Part shown: in pieces, positions 6,056 through 6,574 of the stretch
How positions within the stretch are numbered: position 1 is the stretch's first letter
Layout of the letters: every line of letters begins with the position of its first letter
From: Savagea sp.
GTDB taxonomy: Bacteria > Bacillota > Bacilli > Bacillales_A > Planococcaceae
Length of the DNA: 6,574 bases
Direction: 5' to 3'
Assembly: GCA_030147435.1 (NCBI GenBank)
Contig: JASKZX010000068.1
Location: forward strand, 1 to 6,574
Made by a program: the position numbers and the translations under genes
Notes under the pieces: generated by a model
Database searches by the model: none
Told to the model about the DNA's origin: nothing
What the model saw: only the letters and a program-made list of their open reading frames with translations

Positions 6056-6574
6056 TTAATTATAATGGAACATGATGACGCCCGCTGCGATACCGACATT
6101 GAGCGACTCTGCTTTTCCTGGCATCGGAATATATACGATGTGATCTGCTCGTTCCATGTAATAAGGTGATACTCCTTGACCTTCATTACCAACAATTAAT
6201 GCAAATGATTCTTCTGGCACAACTTCTTTATACGGCTTTGCTGATTTTGTCCATCCGGTCGCATAAATCGGCACTTGTAAGCAATCGAGTGAATGAAATG
6301 CTTCATCAAGTTCTAATTGATAAATCGGTAAGTGAAACGTACTTCCTTGTGCCGCTCGAAGCACTTTCGGACTAAATGGGTCGGCACTTCCTTTTCCGAT
6401 AACGACTGCATCCATCCCTGCAGCATCTGCTGTTCGAATAAGTGTTCCGACATTGCCTGGGTCTTGGACTGCATCGAGCAATAAAAATTGTTTTCCTGTC
6501 GCATCATAAAATGGACGCGTCTCTTTTTTACATAAAGCAAAAACGAGTTGAGACGTTTCAGTATCTGCTAATTG
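6056..6574 (-). CDS. rlmP: SpoU/TrmH-family 23S rRNA 2'-O-methyltransferase (RlmP/YsgA-like), C-terminal part
   Basis: S-adenosylmethionine-dependent RNA ribose methyltransferase of the SPOUT class. The Bacillus subtilis gene at this position, ysgA, encodes RlmP, which makes Gm2553 in the A-loop of 23S rRNA. The window holds the last 172 codons and a TAA stop; family members have about 250 residues, so roughly 75 N-terminal residues, probably the L30e-like substrate-binding domain, lie beyond the right edge. Seen: FLLLDAVQDPGNVGTLIRTA with motif 1 Asn41 and Arg47 (window numbering), motif 2 LIVGNEGQGVS (126-136), and motif 3 YIPMPGKAESLNVGIAAG (148-165), which form the knotted cofactor site. 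All expected motif residues are present. It lies directly upstream of the pheS promoter with no separate terminator. Membership of the SpoU family is certain; the exact target nucleotide is inferred from synteny with ysgA and could differ. Confidence 0.88.
   Translation of the reverse strand, partial: QLADTETSQLVFALCKKETRPFYDATGKQFLLLDAVQDPGNVGTLIRTADAAGMDAVVIGKGSADPFSPKVLRAAQGSTFHLPIYQLELDEAFHSLDCLQVPIYATGWTKSAKPYKEVVPEESFALIVGNEGQGVSPYYMERADHIVYIPMPGKAESLNVGIAAGVIMFHYN

Noticed and set aside
5978..6195. Short frames on both strands over the T-box promoter and the rlmP 3' end
   Set aside because: They overlap the promoter, Stem I and the conserved SpoU motif 3 coding sequence; none has a ribosome binding site or recognisable protein features.
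1..6574. Mobile element, CRISPR array, defence or biosynthetic cluster
   Set aside because: I saw no transposase, integrase, terminal repeats, regularly spaced repeats or unknown accessory genes. All six genes are conserved housekeeping genes in near-standard Bacillus order.

Overview
The window is an ordinary housekeeping stretch of a low-GC Gram-positive chromosome, most likely from the Bacillaceae or a near relative. The evidence is a T-box riboswitch ahead of pheS, purine-rich AGGAGG-type ribosome binding sites, a TTG start codon, Bacillus-like protein sequences, and a gene order (polX, zapA, divergent rnhC, convergent pheT-pheS, then the ysgA/rlmP methyltransferase) that matches the known Bacillus neighbourhood. 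I cannot name the species from sequence alone.

Layout, left to right. The 5' part of polX (family X DNA polymerase) runs off the left edge on the minus strand. A 101-base gap with an intrinsic terminator follows, then zapA (cell division), also on the minus strand. A 118-base divergent intergenic region leads into rnhC (ribonuclease HIII) on the plus strand. rnhC and pheT converge on one strong hairpin that can terminate from both sides. pheT and pheS (the two phenylalanyl-tRNA synthetase subunits) form a tight two-gene operon on the minus strand. The 331-base gap upstream of pheS holds a sigma-A-type promoter and a complete T-box leader with a UUC (Phe) specifier. The 3' two-thirds or so of a SpoU-family rRNA 2'-O-methyltransferase gene (rlmP/ysgA) runs off the right edge.

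How the genes work together. pheS and pheT make the alpha2-beta2 PheRS, whose synthesis is controlled by uncharged tRNA-Phe through the T-box. The rlmP stop lies only eight bases from the pheS -35 box and no other terminator is visible, so rlmP transcripts probably run into the same T-box. zapA, rnhC and polX serve division, RNA-DNA hybrid removal and DNA repair; they are neighbours by conserved synteny, not one pathway.

I found no undescribed system. The points most worth a second look are the absence of cvpA between zapA and polX, the terminator hairpin pressed against the polX ribosome binding site, and the probable shared use of the T-box terminator by rlmP.
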